A DNA stretch of 64,000 nt. It comes from Fasciolopsis buskii (taxonomy: Eukaryota > Platyhelminthes > Trematoda > Plagiorchiida > Fasciolidae). The stretch spans positions 174,196-238,195 of the forward strand of contig LUCM01000247.1 of NCBI GenBank assembly GCA_008360955.1, given 5' to 3'. This document shows, piece after piece, positions 12,801 to 27,800 of this stretch (positions are counted from its first letter, which is position 1; every line of letters begins with the position of its first letter). The notes under the pieces are model-generated. The model worked only from the letters and a program-made list of their open reading frames with translations. It was not told the origin of the DNA and searched no databases. The position numbers were made by a program, and so were the translations under genes.

Positions 12801-15800
12801 TTGTAATTTCTTATTTATTGGGGCACCTTCTTCATTCCTGAGTCTTTTTTTTGGTTCCTAATAGAAAATCACACATTGTCTTTCTTTTCATAGGAAACTA
12901 CGCACAATATTCTCGGCTGTACGCGCCCAATTAGACTCTGCCTATCCACCGTGTGTGTCCAAACTTTCAGATCCACAACAAGCCACTTTGTCGGAGCACG
13001 TGATTTCCGCTTGCTTGTTTCTTCGATACCTTTGTCCGGCCATCTTATCCCCTTCTTTATTCGGTCTGACAGCAGAATTTCCTAGCGAGCCTCGAGTGCT
13101 ACGTGCATTTACGTTGGTAAGTAACATCGTGAGTTAGACTGAAGTGTTCTGCGTGTTAGATGAACAATGAATTGTCTTCACTTTTCACAGCTGTTTCTGT
13201 GCGTAACAGAGCAAGCGAAACTTCTTCACTATATGCTTAGAACATTAACGCGTAATCTTTAGGGTTTTAAGCAATAAAGAGAGTAGCAGAGGAGAATTTG
13301 GCAAGCTGTTCGACCACCGATGATGCATGCGATTGATCCTCGACGCGATCTGGAGCGGTAAATTACGAGACAAAAAGATTACAGAACACTGCTTCGAAAT
13401 TGGGATGGTTGATTTCTGAATTCCTTTAACGGTGCCTTTCACTTCGGGTTAGACACAATCTAGTATACCGAAGCACTGAGATCTCAACAATGTATGTTAT
13501 ACATTTTAGTAGTCGGAGATTGAATGTTTACATGAAATAATTCACCATGTGATATCATCGCTCAACTCACCATAAAGAAACCATGGAAGCACTGTACAGC
13601 TGTTTCATCTTTGTTAGGAATCATGAGCAGTGCATATCCACCACGCCCGACCTGGGATGCGGACCCAAGACGAACAAGTCTGAGTCGAACGCCTTAGCCC
13701 TTGCGCTACCGGGCAGGCTCTGAACGGTTCGTTCAACTTCACCACATGATGTTGCACCTATCCGTTACTGATTTGCACGTGAATTTGTTGCAGTTGAACA
13801 ACTGTTCGGAGCCGGCTCGGTAGCGTAATGGCTAAGGCGTTCGACTCAAGTTCGTTCGTCTTGGGTTCGCGTCCTAGTTCGGGCGCGGCGAATATGCACT
13901 GCTGATGGTTCCTATCAAGGATGAAACGGCTGTGCAGTGCTTCCATGATTTCTTTCTGATGAGTTGAGCGGTGATGTACAAGTGACTTTCATGAAACAGA
14001 CATTTTACTGCGTTCGCATTCAGGTTCTCATCACATCCTTTGCTGTATTCAGTAAAAAGCCAATTTAGCGGACCATCTAACGTTTATGCACTAGATCCAA
14101 ATCTATTTTTGTTTGTCTAGGGTTGCGTTTGCTCACAAGTTACACATGTAAAATATCGGTGCTATTCACTCACTCTGCATCAAACTGTTTTTGTTGTTGA
14201 TGACATTCATCGCCGGTGTACTCTTTAGGATTTTCGAGGCAACAAGTTAGGAAGGTTGATAATTAAGTTAGCCTAGAAGAAATGATGGCGGTCAAAACTG
14301 AAGACAAATAGGCAGATGGCAAAATATACGAAAATAATTTTCTTTTTATTGAAGGCCTATGAGAGATAAATAAAATGATCGCAACTTTTATGTTAGTAGA
14401 TCCTTTTGCGTATGCGTTGAAATCTTTACCGAAGAAACTTATCATTCATTTTATCGCAGATATATACAACAAATGTTAGTAAAGAGACGAGCGGTAAGGA
14501 AGAAATATGCCTCGCTGTTATGCTAACTGCAAAATTTGTCAGAATTCTCGACAAATTGGTCAAATATTCACGGACTTTTGTTAAATCTGTTTCACCTAAC
14601 CGGCTGGCAAAGAAAGTTTGATCCAAGTTAAATATTGACGCACTTGGGGCAAGGCAGATTTTATAAGCTGGTACAGGGTTGAGAAAAATAATTCGCTGAT
14701 TTTTTGGTGTCTCATAAAAATACTTGCCTCGAAACATGGTCCTCGCTAATTTGCACCTGCTTATAATCTACACACTAATCACTAGAATAAAAAATGCTGA
14801 GAACTCACAGCAAGCTTGCTGTGGTTTGCATGTTTTTAGATGATAGTCCGCTTGCAAAACTTTAATTTGACTAAAATATGGTTTAAGACAGTGTATCGGC
14901 TAACAGTCGTCATATCTTCAGATTCAATGTACAGAACAGAAACCAAATTTTCTTGCTGCATGGCTGTGAGTAGACTAATCATAATTCACGATGTCAAGAC
15001 GGTAAAAAACTATTTCCAACCAGGAGTCCAAACAAATTGAAAACTGTCCTTGAGTTCGAATTTTCGTTATTTCTGATCACCAAATGCCGCGTATTTTTTA
15101 GTAATTTGTGAGAGAATCATAAATGCAAAGCCATTGAATATGACAGCTGTGTTAAGAAGCGGTTTGCGATACCAGAGCATTGTAAATGGAAAGACCACCA
15201 GTCGTCTGCATACTGATAAACATGTGTGCTTATATTTTGGCAAAACTCACACATTATAAGTTAAAGTAACAAACTGTTAGATAAAAACTGATTAATGTTC
15301 GATGTTAGTTTAATCAGAATAATGAATTTAGGACAAATGCGTGATTTTAAAGGTTATATTTTGCAAAATTTATTAACCTCCGTCCAAAGCACAAAGAATT
15401 CAGGCGGGTTTACTGTATATACCTGAGTTCACGACATAAAGTTCTGAACTAAATATTCCCATTAATGGTATATTAAGAACCGTCTATGAGCTCGGAAGTA
15501 CAATATTTTCAAAATAAAATATGTCGTTTATTTCACCGGAACCAAAGCTTGCTAGCTGCAAGAAAAAACAAAATTAAATATTCCAGTAGATTTTGTGCCA
15601 TTGCAAAATTAATCAAAATACAAACCAATTAACCAGCAGCAACTTGAAACGCTTAATTACGTTTTCAACAAAACGCTTGTGAGACTGAGAATGCCAAAGA
15701 TACACTTCATCGTTTTTGGTAAAATGGCTCCAGCAAACAACCTTAGTAACAAGGTAGCTTCATGGTTTCCTATTTGCGACTTTGTGAGTTTGTAAGATAA

Positions 15801-18800
15801 TAAACAAACATATATGGAAGGCTTTCACACTAGGCTTCCAGAAAGCCTGAAGAAATTTAACGGAAGAGTGATTAACCTCAATCAAAAAGGTTAAACTAGC
15901 CAGCAACTTAAGAACCAAGTCCAAAATGGTTGGCTATCGATATTGTTTACAGCGTGCCCAGTTTCCTCACAAGCACGACTTCATAAGACAAAACTTTAAA
16001 GGAAATGATTTTATCTCAAATTAATACTCTATTAAAGTGATATCAGACTAGGACTGAGATTATATCGTTGGCTGGTTTGGGGAAAATTTACCATGATCAA
16101 CAAACACCTCAACTTCTTTTGAGTTTTGCATATCAAAACAATTTATTATTTCAAATCTGAAGTTCAGGCAACATAAAGTGCTATAAATGCCCTGCCCGTT
16201 GATTAAACCTGTAACTCAGCGAAATATTTGGGTTGCTGAGCTAACTAAAATGATTTTAAAGAATCGAATATTAAAAGGCAAAATTCTATTTCTAAAATCA
16301 TAGAGATTCTACAAAGTTTACTTAACTCAAGAATAAACCAATACTTTTGCAAAGTAGCTGCCACAAAATGTTCAAAAGGTTTGGCATAGCTCAGTAGAAT
16401 GATGCCAGTTCGGATTAGTTTGTTCACTGCAAATAAAATGTGCGGTGGTGAAGCGATGCGTTTTGGATAATTTGCTATAAGAACAAAAAAGTTAAAATAA
16501 AATTTGAAGTCTACTGAAAATAACCTGAGGAACGGTTTCCTTCTCGTACTGTTGCTAAACGTCTGAAATCAACTAGTCTCATTTGAGTACAGTTTAACGT
16601 TGTAAACAAACTATTTGACACTGTCATGATCCATTCAGTTTTCCTTATAAATACTTTCATGAAACTGACTTCATTTACTAGATCTGTTGTACAATAAGTG
16701 AGAAGCAAAACTATGTAATCTGAAAACTTACATTTTGAAGTCAAACTCATTAAGCAGTTCAGCCTCACGCAGGATGTAAATACAGCTAGGATCTGATAAA
16801 CAACAGTTGTCTAGAAAAATTTACTCTTTTCAGGGCTTTGAAATTACAATGCTTGGCTTTTATATTGATAGCTTTTCTCCAACAGCCCAGAGGACGTTAT
16901 CAGTACGCAAGCTGGTGATAAAATATTTGAGATATAAACGCCGATCGCAGTTAAAGCAAAGCTTTAAAACCCACCAGAGAATTATAAAACATACCAATAC
17001 TTGGAATTATTAAACAGCACTTATTCTGTTATGTGCACATCTCAAGATGCAAGCCTAACGAATTTTTCCGGTCGTACCACTGAAATAAATTTTTTCTGGG
17101 GTTGGGTATCGGCCTTTGCACTGAGATGTATTTTAGAATGCAAAAGGCATGAAATGATTCTTCGGCGATTCCATGAAATATATTATTAAGCAAAAACTAG
17201 GTGTATTTAAATATCTAGAAATGAATGAGACCACGAAAAATTCGTTGATCATTTCCACAACAAGTAAAGCCGAACTAAAACCAACATGCCCTCCGTTAAC
17301 TTAAAGTATCGGTTGAAGCGCGCTATGGGTACAGACGTTCATTGCGATTAGCAAAAAGATTAATTCAGCAATAAGATGGTCCTTAATGCATTATCCGTAA
17401 GCATGACATCAAAGAAACATTGTACAAATGCTTTGTTGTGTAAATGTTTTTCCTACATGAATATGTCGCATGCACGTTACAGTTCAGATCCGATAAATGC
17501 ACATCGCTGATGGCTTTCTGTAAAAGTAAAGAGCTGCATGCTGTTTTCACTTTACAACGATGAGTCAGGAGCAAACGGTGAGTGTTAAAACCGTTTAGTC
17601 TGTCTTTACCTGTAGCAGAACTAAATGAAGTTGATATATGTGAGATTCTAAAAATTTAAAATGTATTCTCTTCAAATGTAATCCACGTTATTTTCGCCAA
17701 TAACGTTTACTTCAAAATTGTAGTCGTGTGTCACGCTTTCAGCGTAATGAAATAAGCAAACAATCTGCTCTTTTCAGGTTTCACCAAATGCTAGCATAAA
17801 GCAACACACGACTCTTTTTGCATATGCAAAAGTCAGTGGCAGTGTTCAGAATGAGTAAAAGTGGTAGACTGGGAAAATCATGTCAACAGTGAGGTACTCA
17901 AGTGAAAGCCATGCACGAATTTGAGACTCTTAGAAGGTTATACTGCACTTCAAAAGCCAATGTGCTTAAAGCAATAGTCTTTTAATGGTTATCTTATGAC
18001 AGTTTGATTTAAAACGTAAATGGGAATGAAATCTCATAGCAGTGGACCGAAATTCTGTTGACTTCTGTTACACACAAGTCAATTTTAACACAAATGGCAT
18101 GAATTTTATCCTGGAGATAGTAGGAATTTTAAATATATACTGGGCTGAACTTGAATAAAAATCGCATAAAGCATGCATTTTATTGTTTTCCGACGCAAAT
18201 CTACGGTAGAAACCATTGATATTATTCAAATGAACTTATTTTTCCCCTTCAGAGCATCAAAGTGGTTTTATTATTTTGCAGTTTCCTGAATAGAGCTTCT
18301 TTTGCGAGAATAAGAGGGAGTCTTTTAATAAAAGTAAATTTAGGCCGTCTCCCTTGTGATGACTATTTATATTCAATTATTATAATAATTCAGTTTATGC
18401 TGCTGGTCTGATTCTAACTTAGCACGAGTTTAATCGAGCAACATAAGAAACACGTTTTTAAATGATTGATCTTTATTCACTATTAAGGATTACCTTGTAG
18501 TGTAGTTGTTTAGTGATATAAAGGGAATACTAAATGTTCTGCAGTTATACCATGAAGATTAGGACGAGGGACAAGAAACTAGAGTTATCTTTATTGATAA
18601 ACCTGCTTATGGTTTTCGTAAGACGAAAGTCCAACAAAAAGCGCATCATGTCATCTAGTACTTCAGGTAACTGACTGCTCACTCGGTCTAGCTGGAGAAA
18701 ATAAGTTTGTTCTTGACGGAGGAGCAAACGCAAAGTCAAATTTAGTCCGTGAGACAAGCAGGTAACGGAAATCTTGATAAAATAGAGTAAATTAAATGCA

Positions 18801-21800
18801 GCTTTGCACAGCTCAAGGAAAAAACAGTAGTCCACGGAGCACAGACTGAAAGATTTGGACTTCGAGAAGCCGGCTACACACATGGCTTCATGTAGGCTAA
18901 ATACATTTTTAAAAACAGAAAAGAAAATTTATCCGGAATTACTGTGAAACTACTATTAGGAGAGAAATGGACAATAATAACTTTTTACCTTGGGGTATGA
19001 AAATACTAACAAAGTCAACCTTTCAGTCGAATTTTATTGCAATCAAAGCAGCCAGATTTAAGAAAAACAGCCCAGACGCCTATACAAAAGAGTGGTAAAT
19101 CTTATGAATATTTCCAAAGTGATTGGTAAAACTTGCATCGTTTCCTGTGTTTTACTTCGTGGCAAAGGCTGAATATTACGTTTACATGCACACTTGTTGC
19201 TAAATGTAACTGCAAGTATTCAGCAGCCATAAATAAAAGAGTTAGCATCTACAAAGACAAATGCGGAGAACCAAGGGGGCCAACAACTTATAACAACGTT
19301 GTAAATATCTCCTCGGCACTAGTCATAATCCACGATCTGAGGTTTTGGTTTTAGAGAGAGCTTTCCTTGAAAAACGAACACTGGAATATCGGCAACTATA
19401 TGGCGGTCAAAAATTGGAAAATGTCCATAGATAAAATGCAGTCACCGCAATAAGGCGGAATCTCGTGAAGCTTTTGGTATAACTTATGAATAATAAGTGG
19501 TCGGATATAAATGGATAGTTCATAAACTGGTTGAAATCCTGTAACTGGAAACCATTATTGTGGCATTCTTAATGTTATTTGAGCTCTATCTTAAAACCAA
19601 AGTGCAGAAGCTGCTTTTGATCTGTCAACCGTGCATAGCTATTCATTCCCATTTTGAATGTACGATAGTGACTGCACCATTGGATACAGTATTTCATAAA
19701 TACGTGAAACCTCACCGGAATTGTGTGAACTATTTGAAAATATTACTTATTTGGTTTGTTAATACTCCGTTTGTACAGGCCTGAAATATGACCCACAATA
19801 AGTAGGGGCATTGGTGCCTAAGTGCTGCATGGTGTAATACTTATCCATGAATCGCTCCACAACCTGAAAGCAAAGGTACTCTTGAGAAATCTTCCGAAAC
19901 CGAGGGCTGTTTTCAAGCAAATCCAAACACTTTTGGCATGAATTCGAATATTCTCGACGTTGTTCCGAAATAATGCATTGAATGGCATGGTGATAATTTG
20001 GATCGTGTATTGAAGATGAACTTGCGTAAAAACGGACCACTCTGTCTCGGTTTGGTCACACTGTTGTTGCAAATAGAGATTTTTTAATATCCATAAAAAA
20101 AGTAATAATTCGGTAAACTGTGTCACTTTGGGCACGAAAACGGTGGTAAACAAAAAATTAACCTTAATGAATATAATATTATCAAAAAGATAGGTTATTT
20201 TAAGTGCACTGATGCGCATGGGAATGCAGCTCAAACGTCAATCTGGGTAGTCAGGAACTCGTGTGATATATTCAAATTTTACATGCAAAAATAACCACGG
20301 TAACTAAAGAGTAGTTATAATCAGAATGTACAAACCACAGGTGATATACCCAGAATACGAACGGAAATCTAATTTGCCGAACGCTATAACTGAAAAAAAT
20401 CAGAACTCTACTTATCTTTCAGGGTCTGGTGATAATTAGAGCTATATGTTTAGGTTTGTTTCTATCTGGCAAAACACCGAGGCAGTAATGATAAGTAAAT
20501 AGAACAGAATGGTGAGCGCAAATTAGTTAGTCCGGAAGAACTCAGCCGCTTTTATCTGACTAACTCAAGCTGACTGCCGTTCTATCTGTCATCATTGCGA
20601 CAGTTGTTTTCGCCGATGAAGATAGATAAGATTCTCCTTATTACTGCTACTTACCATTTGCCGTCCATTTGCTCACCTCCCAGTCGCAAATGACCAAGAA
20701 TAATTGCATAAGCTTTCTAGTTGCCGAGTTTGAACAACATCTGACAGTCATCTCAAACTTCTTACCACTGGCACATTTAGAAGTTTAATTAAAGCGACTT
20801 CGTAAAAAATGCGGGGAATCCTGTTAGTCCAGGAAATAAGTATTTGATTTATTTTTGTCTGTCCTGCAAACGTTATTCTATGCCTGCTAGTTTTCGCTCG
20901 AGCATATTATTAAGGATATCACCGACTGATTAGTCGTGCATGCTTGAATCAGATCGCGATTAGCGATGCTAACTCACTTTTCCTCATTGACCGATGCAAC
21001 TCTCCATTTTCCTGTTCCCAGACATAGACAAATCAACGGAGAATCAGCCATTAATCTGTGTGGCTCCCGAGACCAACTTGTACGATGCCGCCAAGACACT
21101 GATCAAGCACCGATATCATCGGCTACCAATTATCGATCTGGAATACGGTAATCCACTATACATACTGACACATAAGCGAATTCTCAACTACCTGTATTTA
21201 AACGTAAGTCACTAACCATGACATCAAACGGCGAATGGTTTTCCATTTTCACCTTTGCCAAAAATGAAAACAATGAGTGATTACTGAAATAGATAGTGCG
21301 ATTTGATTAACATCATACCTCTTTTGTCACCTAACATTGTCACATCGAACTCATGTCCTCTATACGTAATGGCGGAAGTCGTGATGATAAATTTGACATA
21401 AAGGGATAGACAAGCGTTGCTTTTGACGTGCCCACTAAGTCTGTGCTTGTCCTATGGTCACCCACAATGTACGTAAATTATAAGAACTGATTTAAGTCTG
21501 CGTTTCTAAAGTAAACATGCTTATTTGGAGAGAGACTTTACACCACACTTCTAATAAACTTTCTGCCGGAGTACATAAAGTTAGCATTGTTCTTTAACAA
21601 TGTGCAGTTAAAACCAGAAAGCAGCTACTATTATTCATAAAAGGAATATACAGTCTACGGCAAGAAGTGAGCAACAATATCGACTTGTCTAGAATTAATC
21701 CATGGGAGTGGTCCAGAAAGACCCGGCCATTTATCAAAGTTACACCATGTCATTGTGTGTTTTGAATTAAGCCAAAATGTGTTGCACGAATTCTGATACC

Positions 21801-24800
21801 AAGGCTCTTTAACCTAATGAGGCTATGGGTCGACATCAGTTACGGTTCGGATTCACATATAGTCAGTCTGTTGTAGTAAGCAGTTATAACAAAAGGACAC
21901 TAAAAGTTGCTTACATGAATTGTCTCCTCATGTTAGGCAATTTGGATTTTCAAGTTTGGCTACTGTCTTCATGATTATCCCACCTATCAGTCGGAATCAC
22001 GGTCTCACCAAGTTTATAAAGTGTGGCCAATTTTCCTTCAGCATAAAGAAATAAAGTAGTTTGTCGTCTAGCGGGTAGAACTAAAATAACATTGAAAGTC
22101 TTGACAGTACTGAAAAGTTTTTAATACTAGTCACCACAAGGCTTGTCATTCCGTTGCCAAAACGTTCTCGCACTGCTGAAACTGAACTTGGAAACAGATC
22201 AGTCAGACGTCTGAGTGAAAACGCACTTCGAGTTTGGGGATAAACGCGGCGGGAAAAGTTGCACAGCAAAATGTCCGCAACTAGAAAACGAAATGTAAAT
22301 GAAAAGACCCTACTAGCCGAAGAGTTCTATCTTTATCGTTCATGCGATCCTCTTCGACATTATACCAACAAGAATTGAGACCAGATCTTGGTATTAATTG
22401 GTTTTGATTCGATTTCTGTCAGTGCTAATTAACTTGTCCTAGTTTAAATCCATAGGAAATTATCTATCGTCTATTTTTGGTCTGCGATATCAACGAAGTC
22501 TATTCCTGGTTAAAATACTGGCTATACAACTTTCAAAAAGGGTGATAAAATTCGGTGAAACGCTTTCCTTATTTTTGTGCTGCGTGTCTTTCTTCAGGAT
22601 TTAGGCAAAAATAGACAAATAGCAAACAATAAGAAAATGTAGGAAACAATAAATTAATATAAAGGAATCATACTTGCTTCGGAGTTAAGCAACCGGTCAA
22701 ATTTCTGCACAAAACTTACCGCCCACTGAGAACATACCTCTAATGCAATAAAGATATACCGAATGAACTCATGAATGAAATTAATAGAACCAGCGGGCCG
22801 CAACAAACCTTACTGGAGCAATCACTTGTTATTTTCACAAAACGGGTTAACGGAACAGTGTGCAGTTTTCCTTCGGATTCAAAGTAAAATGAATTGTATG
22901 GGCGCCGACAAAGTTTAAATGGGTAGCTATGAAAATTGTTGGTATTTCTATGGCTTAAAAGCTAAACAATTAGCTCTTAATAACTGTACAATGTATACGG
23001 GCGAAAGCTCACGTGTAGTTGTTAGCCAATATGAATTTCAGTACACAGATCCTGACTGGATTTTAACTTCGAAAAAATGAGTAAGCGGCATTTTCAAGTA
23101 TGCATGGCACATTTTTGGGAACAACAAGTTCTCACAGCGTATGCGCTTCATAGCGTAATTTGATGCAGCAAGAGATCTGTTACCACCTGATATTTGTCAA
23201 ACGGATACAATCTCTTCAATGGAAGAAGTCTTTTGTCGACTTCATTTCCCCACAGACTAACATTTTCTCGTTCGAAAAAGACAGAATAACTATTACAAAC
23301 CAAAGAACTCGAAAAGGTATTGCTAATATAAACTTATTTGTTGTTATATTGTTTTGAGACTTTTCTAGACGGTTACTGTCCGTAATATCTGTCGCAGATC
23401 GAGATAACTGTGATTTCATAACACTAGTGGTTTATTTTGGCAATCATTTCTGAGTCTTCATCAGTTTTAGCAGCCAAAAATCAATGTTCACATCATGGCA
23501 GCAGAGTTGTATTATTCACTCCAGTTCTGGACGCTCATTCTCCGGAGCTTATTAATTTAGGTAATGGACATTTACTTCGTTGATGCAAATCGAGGTCTAA
23601 GGAGGACGCAAAACCAAGATGACTGGTTTTAAGTCAAACATCTTGAAAGTTGAGCTCTTCTGACTGGCTTTAAATAGAATTTGTTAATTACGTCATCATG
23701 CCGTGACCGTGACAGGTTTTGCACTACAACAAACCCATGTCTGCATTGAAAGACTCGCAAGTAGCTAATGTGAAAAAGACTGCGCGTTGTACAGAGGCCG
23801 CATGCATTTGATCATTTTCAGTAATGGCCTAACATAGTATTGCCAAATTGGTACCTCAGTTCGGTGCACTACATCATTTCGTTTACGGTTTCTTCAACGA
23901 TGACGTGAAATAACAATTAAAATTGCCCTACAGTTATTACATATCACGAAACAAGAAGCTGAAATGCACAGAATTACAAGTACACTCCTACTTTGCAAGT
24001 AAAGCACATTAAATTAATTCAGACTAATTTCCGTACCTTCTGAGTCAGTCTGTTGATGTCACATTTTAGAAGTACAATATTCCAGCCAAAATGAACAAGC
24101 CAAAGGACTATAGCAAAAGTCGTGCGTCTTTAGGTTTTACGGAGACACCCACAGTTAAAGACTTATCAAAGTAATCTTCAAGTTAGCTGAAGCAGAATCG
24201 TGAGGTTAGGGACGATTGTCGAACGACAATCGCATAAATAAACAGTCAATTTTAGGCAAAGAACAGAAGTGGGACTGTAATTTCGTTATGCACAAGTTCG
24301 CCATACTTGTTTCCGCCGGATCAAACCTTGAATTTGTTCTCGTTAAAAGAAATAAACATAAAACTTAGACAAACAGAAAGGTAAACACTAAATAAAACAG
24401 ATCTGTTTATATGAATGGATAAAGCGTTTTTCCGGGGACTAAATTTGGTTAAATTGTTCGGAGTTTTCGTTTCCGTAATTTTCTTCAATTATTTTTTTTG
24501 AGCGTCAAAATCTATTCATCTATTTTAGTTCAAGAAATATTCCGTATTTTTATATTCAGCTATACAGATGGTACTCACGTGATTCGGTATCTGTCATGTG
24601 TTTCCTATCCCGAAGTCCATAACAGCACATTTCAGCTACGACTTAGTAGCAGTCTTCAAATCTATGATCTATTGTATTGCGATGTTTATCGGAGTTCCAG
24701 TTCACGGCTGCACAATTGCAATAAACGAACGAGAAAACCATAGCCAGGATTTCATTGCCACTAATTCACACATTACCATATTTGTTCGCTGTGATGTGCA

Positions 24801-27800
24801 AGTGAAGGAAATTCGAAAAATCTTACAAACGGATTGTTATAGATGAAATAAGGGTGACCAAAATTAGATATCTATCCTAACCTCGCACCTGCCGTGCGTT
24901 GCTCTGTTGTCGGTCAAAATCAAGATAGCAAGTCCCTAAATTCTATATTTAGCTGGTGATAAGGGCATAACCATACACGAAGATAAGACTTATTTTAGAC
25001 ACAAAGGGAGCAAGAACGGTGAATTAGCGTGTGATAAAAGACTTTTAAAAGCAATGACATCAGAATTGGAACAGCCTTTAATTTAGTGGTGCACTGGTGG
25101 ACAAACTAATAAATGGTTTGGAGTCCTGCTTAAAATCTGCCTTCACTGCATTATTCTCACAAGCCAACATCTGAAAACTCTAAGCACTGAAAAGGCCGGT
25201 ACATTCCAAACAGAGTCTTTCTTGCAAAAAGCGTCGCGAAATTCAATGCGAAGATTTCCATATTTACGATCGAAATTAAGGTTTTAATACCAACCTTCCC
25301 TGTCCGAGGGAATAAGTGGTAGGAATATGCGACGAAAATAAGAAAGATAGTGGAAGTGCATAGCACTCAGACTTTTACTTCAACTACAAGGTCAACGAAA
25401 GTTGTTTTTATTGACCCAAAACATTTTGTGAAGAGGGTTTTGCTAAGCCGTGCTGCAAAGTCCCTGAATGTCGAAAGTTTTAAATAAGGATTAAGGGGAT
25501 CACAAAGGATGTGGAAATAGATACTTGTTAGAAACACTCAAAACTAACTTGTTAGATAAGCGGCAGAAGAATTTAATTTATTACTCACTTCCCATTTAGT
25601 AGTTTATTCAGCCTAACTTGTCTTTGATGTCAGAGGACATAACAGAAATGTTCATGAGCAAAATAGTTCGGCAATCATTCAACAATTAAATGCTTCTAAC
25701 TGTAAAATTCTAGCCACTTTTAAGGTCTAGTCTAAACAAAAGTAGCGATATTCTTTTCCGAAATATGAGTAAATCCTTTCCATTATCTTCTTTTATCCCA
25801 ATTTTCATGGCTTTAAGTAGACTAAAAACATCAAACATTTTGTGTACAAGATTTGATCTGAAACACTTCTTAGCTTACTACTTAAAGGTTTGTAAAATTT
25901 GGGTGAAGAAACAAGATTTTGCGTTCGAGCTTACCTAACGTACAAGTTGCACACTGCATTTGAATTGACATTAAAGATTAGGACAAACTTTGAATGTCGC
26001 GAGGAATTTTGTCATGTGATATCTGCCTTGTGACCTACTTTTATTCCATGCATGTTGAACACAAAATGATGAAAAATCGATGGCAAACGTGTTCGGTGCG
26101 TGCAGTTTAGAATGATCGCAGTTGGTACAAATGTGTCTGGTTAATTAGGAAACAAAATATTCAAAACATTCCAGCAGTTTTGTCTGCGGAATTGGTGATT
26201 TGATATGCAGGTTGGAGAAAAATGGAGAAAAAAGTTGACTTCGAGCAGAGATTCCTAAACACAAATCCAGTGGTAGTTAAAAGTGTTGCATTCTCTTGGT
26301 AGTCTGAAAGGTGAACTATCCTGCTCACTAATTCTGGTTTTAGAAATGATCCTTTGTTTGACGAACAGGATCTAGAGATTTCCTTTATGTGGTCCTTAAA
26401 GACTGAAACACGGAAAAAGGCGCTTTTGGAAAAAAGGGTACAACCAGAATGACTTCATTCTCAACTGGGTTTCAAAAGCGTCTCAAAGTAAAAAGATAAA
26501 GCCTCACATTAAACAGCTTCAAACGACATGATTTTTCAGTTGCATACATGAGTTGCACAGTGCCGCTGTGGTCGTTTATACCTGACGTACAATCAAACAA
26601 TAATGAATTTTTCACGCAGACAAAATGCAGAATTATGCCATCCGTTACTGGCTCCATTTATTTCAAACATTCAATTCTATCAACGGTGACTGAACGATCA
26701 GTTTTAAATGGTAAATTTTATGAAGTCGGATAACAGATTAAGTATAACAAGGAATATTCGTTTCATCGGTCCTCTGACTGCTTTCCTACTGCCGATGAGT
26801 ACTGTAAACCAACAATAGCTTTTTCTGTTTGTTAGATACAACAGATAGATTAATTGGGGAAGAACAACAGCCTGCAGCGTTTTTTTTCAGATGACCGCCG
26901 CCTGATTTGGTGCTTATTACTCGAATGTTTTCACGTGGAGCCCTGATTGACATTTATCACACGTTCGGGCCTGTTGAATAGTGTTCTTATGTTGGGTTGC
27001 TCCGATTCAAAGGAAAATTAAGAATAAACAGAAATGAGGTTAGGAATGGAACATATATTTTGTTCCGGTTATTAATTTTATTGTTTATTTGTATATATAA
27101 CTGGATTTCTAGTTTAACTCGTTGTATTGGGTTACACCAAATGGCTCGCCAAATAGGTTTTTTGTTTTCAATCCTAGTGAATTTTAGGGAACAAAGCTGA
27201 CTGAGTCGTCAGCACGTGCTACACCACAAAAGTCTGTTTTCTAGCCCATGAGTGATAGTAAAGTGATTTTTCTTAACCTATGCAAGTATCACACCCAACT
27301 TTGAGTTGATGTGTTTTTTTCCTGCCAATTCTAACGTTCACTGCTTAAAATTTGACCCTGAGGAGGTGTTTGAAGTACCCCGAGTTATGAGCTTCGGTCA
27401 GATCTACTTTTCACCCATCCAAGAAGAGCTAGCTGGACATTCGTAAGAGCGTGGTTCATTCACAAGGCAAAATCTTGTCTCCGATCCTATGACCGGCAGT
27501 TATCACGTGGATGAGGTCGTGGTGTTTGTATCTGAAGGTCGTGGGCTCGGATCTTCCCATAGCCAGTCATCTTTCTCAGTTGACAGCCCTCTGTCGGTGG
27601 CAGACGCCCTCTGGAAAATAATATGCACTTTTATTTTTTAACGGAGGCAGTAAAAAATTAGATAAGAAAAGCAAAGTTGGCTGATGTTGAATTAACCACT
27701 AATAATGGTTACAATACGATAGGTAAACCTGAGGCAAAATTGAAAAAAACTATTGCCGCAGCTATTTGTAAATCACCGGTGGAAAATCTACCTTAGAAAA

